64,000 bases of DNA from Streptomyces sp. Edi2 (GTDB lineage: Bacteria > Actinomycetota > Actinomycetes > Streptomycetales > Streptomycetaceae): NCBI RefSeq assembly GCF_040253635.1, contig NZ_JBEJGX010000003.1:3596001-3660000 (forward strand), written 5' to 3'. The notes under the pieces are model-generated. The model had not been told where the DNA came from and did not search any database. It saw only the letters and a program-made list of their open reading frames with translations. Shown piece after piece: positions 63,168 through 64,000 of the stretch. The position numbers and the translations under genes were made by a program. Numbering within the stretch: the stretch's first letter is position 1; the number at the start of each line of letters is the position of its first letter.

Positions 63168-63561
63168 ACGGCACGGCGCGCCAGGGACGCGGCGGGTGGC
63201 GGCCCGTGGGTTCTGCGGATTCCGTGGGTTCTGCGGATTCCGTGGGTTCTGCGGATTCCGTGGGTTCTGCGGATTCCGTGGGTTCTGCGGATTCCGTGGG
63301 TTCTGCGGATTCCGTGGGTTCTGCGGATTCCGTGGGTTCCACGGGGCCCGTGGGTTTCGCAGGTTCCACGGGACCCGTGGGTTTCGCAGGTTCCGCGCGT
63401 ACAGGCCACGCCCCGGGCGGCGCTTTGACACCCGGCACGACCGGCCCGATCATCAAGCGGTCGGGCAGCACGGTCCCGGCGGCCCACAGGGCGGCACCTG
63501 CGGCCCACAGGGTGGCAACCGCGGCCCGCAAGCCGGCACCGGCGAGAGAAGCAGAGAGGTG
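63168..63561 (+). repeat. tandem-repeat tract between permease and GntR genes
   Basis: No gene is supported here. From about 63206 seven copies of the 18-mer CCGTGGGTTCTGCGGATT stand head to tail, followed by two 30-bp units beginning TTCCACGGG (about 63338-63395). Three 21-bp units like GCGGCCCACAGGGTGGCA lie near 63479-63540. All three frames are open, so an 18-mer change would not cause a stop. Copy number should vary between strains. Confidence 0.85.
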
Positions 63562-63948
63562 GTGAGCGCCGTCGAATTCCGTATCGACCGCCGCAGCGGC
63601 GTCGCCACCTACCTCCAGATCGTCCAACAGGTCCAGCAGGCGCTGCGGTTGGGCATCCTGGTGGAGGGCGACCGGCTGCCGACCGCCGCACAGGTCGCCG
63701 CCACGACCAAGGTCAACCCCAACACGACCCTCAAGGCGTACCGCGAGCTCGAACGCGAGGGCCTGGTCGAACCCCGCCCCGGCCTCGGCACCTTCGTCAG
63801 CCGTACGCTCGCCCGCCCGGAGTCCGCGGCGGACGCCCTGCTGCGCGAGGAGCTCCGCTCCTGGATGGACCGGGCCCGCGCGGAGGGGCTGGACCGGGAG
63901 GACGTCCAGGCGCTGATGAACTCGGTGCTGCAGGACCGGTATCCGTAG
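63562..63948 (+). CDS. GntR-family regulator, YtrA subfamily
   Basis: A 128-residue short GntR protein. YLQIVQQVQQALRLGILVEG begins the winged helix, LPTAAQVAATTKVNPNTTLK is the recognition part, and GLGTFVSR the wing. The C-terminus is two short helices, the YtrA type. The GTG at 63562 has GAGAGGTG directly upstream. It is the third gene of the ABC operon and probably represses it. Confidence 0.9.
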   Translation: MSAVEFRIDRRSGVATYLQIVQQVQQALRLGILVEGDRLPTAAQVAATTKVNPNTTLKAYRELEREGLVEPRPGLGTFVSRTLARPESAADALLREELRSWMDRARAEGLDREDVQALMNSVLQDRYP

Positions 63949-64000
63949 GGCTGAGCCGGACGGACCGAGCGAGCGGTGAAGCGGGCAGGCCTGCGCCGCG
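63949..64000. other. window end
   Basis: The last 52 nt hold no recognisable feature. Confidence 0.3.

Noticed and set aside
63206..63340. CRISPR array
   Set aside because: The 18-mers are directly head to tail with no unique spacers, so this is a simple tandem repeat.
63196..63561. N-terminal extension of the GntR protein through the repeats
   Set aside because: The frame is open, but Gly-Phe-Cys repeats are not part of the YtrA family, and GTG 63562 has its own ribosome site.

Overview
The window is high-GC, densely coded chromosomal DNA of an actinomycete, almost certainly a Streptomyces. The grounds are GTG starts, 4-nt stop/start overlaps, many DUF397/XRE regulator modules, a SARP regulator, a WXG/RHS toxin, and the conserved actinobacterial block tatD-rpfB-ksgA-ispE. 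No rRNA, tRNA or CRISPR array was found.

Layout. 1-7.6 kb: galactose use. galT-galE-galK (minus) diverges from a sodium/solute symporter with a small membrane partner, and a LuxR-type response regulator lies on each side. 7.9-14.2 kb: a polymorphic-toxin locus with an SseB-like protein, a WXG-like helper, a 1584-residue WXG/DUF6531/RHS protein with its own C-terminal domain, and a probable immunity gene, followed by a decayed IS630 transposase. 15-31.9 kb: conserved core. It holds an ABC-F ATPase, a hydrolase, a first WhiJ-like XRE/DUF397 module, ispE, ksgA, rpfB, tatD, rsmI, a protein mannosyltransferase, a penicillin-binding protein, a YbaK deacylase and an EamA transporter. 31.9-34.3 kb: a TnpB-only IS605-type element has cut the last codons off a TIGR01777 epimerase gene. 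Both junctions and the severed 3' end can be read, so the empty site can be rebuilt. 34.4-37 kb: an SDR gene, a nest of perfect hairpins and a serine hydrolase. 37.2-40 kb: an ECF metal transporter (CbiMN fusion, CbiQ, CbiO) behind a near-perfect nickel (Nur-type) operator. 40-43.3 kb: MMPL exporter and TetR regulator with two strong dyads. 43.3-45.8 kb: a second WhiJ-like module with two tandem DUF397 genes. 46-50 kb: a tricorn-type protease and a small hydrophilic protein. 50.2-54.7 kb: Baeyer-Villiger monooxygenase, hydrolase and SDR in an overlapping operon divergent from a MerR regulator. 54.8-57.7 kb: a SARP-NB-ARC regulator divergent from a secreted protein. 57.9-59.4 kb: a third, decayed XRE module with a frameshift. 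59.6-63.9 kb: exonuclease III, a GNAT protein, and a YtrA-type operon (ABC ATPase, permease, GntR) with a tandem-repeat tract before the GntR gene.

The most unusual signals are the reconstructable TnpB insertion with its predicted target motif and guide, the RHS C-terminal domain with a His...Asn-Asn-Cys pattern, the paired hairpins sharing one loop at 35.4-35.7 kb, the Nur-type box before a cbi-named transporter, and repeated -10-like boxes 6-7 nt before start codons.
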